Of a DNA stretch of 14,530 nucleotides, positions 13,987 to 14,530 are shown piece by piece. The position numbers were made by a program, and so were the translations under genes. Below the pieces are notes generated by a model. It worked only from the letters and a program-made list of their open reading frames with translations, did no database searches and was not told the origin of the DNA. Position 1 is the first letter of the stretch, and each line of letters starts with the position of its first letter. The stretch is taken from contig SKNI01000144.1 in the NCBI GenBank assembly GCA_007120615.1, forward strand, positions 1 to 14,530, read 5' to 3'. The stretch comes from Myxococcales bacterium. Its GTDB lineage: Bacteria; Myxococcota_A; Bradymonadia; Bradymonadales; Bradymonadaceae.

Positions 13987-14530
13987 TCAAGTCTGCAAAA
14001 CGGGTTCCACCGTGCCGATTCGCTCGTGGATCGTTGCCGCCAGCTCCCCGCAGACAAAGGTTGGCTGCTCCAGGAGTTGAATGTCATCTGAGGATAACCG
14101 GAAGATCCCGTCGGTGAACGAAAATAGGTTGTCCTCCTGGAGATCATGAATCTTGTCGCGCAAGGAGGGAAGCATGGCGTTGACCTCTTGGGGATTTTCA
14201 GGTCGAGCGATGATCAGACAATCTCGGGTGGGGATTGCGGCCAACCCGCCGTCTTGAGATGCATCGTAGTCGAACTCCGGCAATAAGAGCGCCCTCGATG
14301 AGGTGAGTCCTTCGGTGGATGTAAAGATTCGCAGTCGGCCTCCATCCACGGCGATCTCCTCTCGGGGTCGGACTTTATAGGATTCATAAAAGAGCGCTGC
14401 TCGAACTCTCTCCCAACGTCGACTCTCGGAATCCTCTGACTCACGAGCTTCTTCGACGGTGAGAATATCGAGGCGTTTACCGGTCTGGTGCAGGATCAAC
14501 AGATCGGACTGCGACAAAATCCAGGGGCGA
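13987..14530 (-). CDS. Second DUF1444-like protein, 5' end outside the window
   Basis: The frame is open to the window edge. The first in-frame start codon inside is only a TTG at 14517, so the gene very probably begins beyond 14530. About 180 residues are visible. They align by eye with the second half of the neighbouring DUF1444-like protein: SSRALLLPEFDYD with AARALVVADAYYTD; GLAAIPTRDCLIIARPEN with FRFALPSPDHFIFVRNAD; FSFTDGIFRLSSDD with SPLSGDIFRFETGK. The edge residues WILSQSDLLIL also fit the partner's RVLTAPQVERWG. The two are therefore likely tandem paralogues from an old duplication. An 85-bp gap (13902-13986) with no clear terminator or promoter separates them. Function unknown. 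Confidence 0.6.
   Translation of the reverse strand, partial: RPWILSQSDLLILHQTGKRLDILTVEEARESEDSESRRWERVRAALFYESYKVRPREEIAVDGGRLRIFTSTEGLTSSRALLLPEFDYDASQDGGLAAIPTRDCLIIARPENPQEVNAMLPSLRDKIHDLQEDNLFSFTDGIFRLSSDDIQLLEQPTFVCGELAATIHERIGTVEPVLQT

Noticed and set aside
12585..14530. Possible mobile or defence island formed by the unknown genes at the right end
   Set aside because: There is no transposase, integrase, nuclease, toxin or repeat boundary. The genes resemble ordinary soluble families and show no obvious change in composition.

Overview
The window looks like chromosomal DNA from a Gram-negative (diderm) bacterium of moderate-to-high GC. Indicators are the SecDF-YajC set, an outer-membrane beta-barrel candidate ending in Phe, an AMIN-domain periplasmic protein and a PHA_gran_rgn-family protein. 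A J-like/TPR protein and several secreted or orphan proteins would suit a deltaproteobacterial or myxococcal relative, such as the Bradymonadales. That placement is inference; no rRNA or other decisive marker is present. I see no mobile element, CRISPR array, tRNA or rRNA gene.

Positions 113-6335 (minus strand) hold the classical cluster queA-tgt-yajC-secD-secF, in the same order as in E. coli. QueA and Tgt carry out two steps of tRNA queuosine modification. YajC, SecD and SecF form the accessory complex that uses the proton motive force to help Sec-exported proteins leave the inner membrane. A strong intrinsic terminator closes the cluster after secF. Lineage-specific touches are an enlarged periplasmic domain in SecF, a highly charged YajC tail, an N-terminal extension on QueA, and hairpins before yajC and between secD and secF.

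Positions 6336-7171 (plus strand) hold a divergent gene for a protein with a degenerate J-like region lacking HPD, followed by TPRs. A promoter-like site precedes it, with a perfect inverted repeat straddling the -10. Positions 7149-10076 (minus strand) hold a two-gene operon: an exported AMIN-domain protein, then a 724-residue LptD-like outer-membrane protein. The 3' end of the second overlaps the J/TPR gene tail to tail.

Positions 10077-10314 form a divergent intergenic region with candidate promoters both ways. Positions 10315-12569 (plus strand) hold a small PHA_gran_rgn-family protein and an exported 628-residue HEAT-repeat protein, separated by a 10-bp-stem hairpin. The terminator candidate after the HEAT gene sits inside the end of the convergent neighbour. 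Positions 12585-14530 (minus strand) hold a DUF1285-like gene, a DUF1444-like gene, and a second DUF1444-like gene cut by the window edge. The two DUF1444-like genes are paralogues.

Most of the window is housekeeping. The least understood parts are the AMIN/LptD-like pair, the DUF1444 paralogue pair with its DUF1285 partner, and the HPD-less J/TPR protein under a possible operator.
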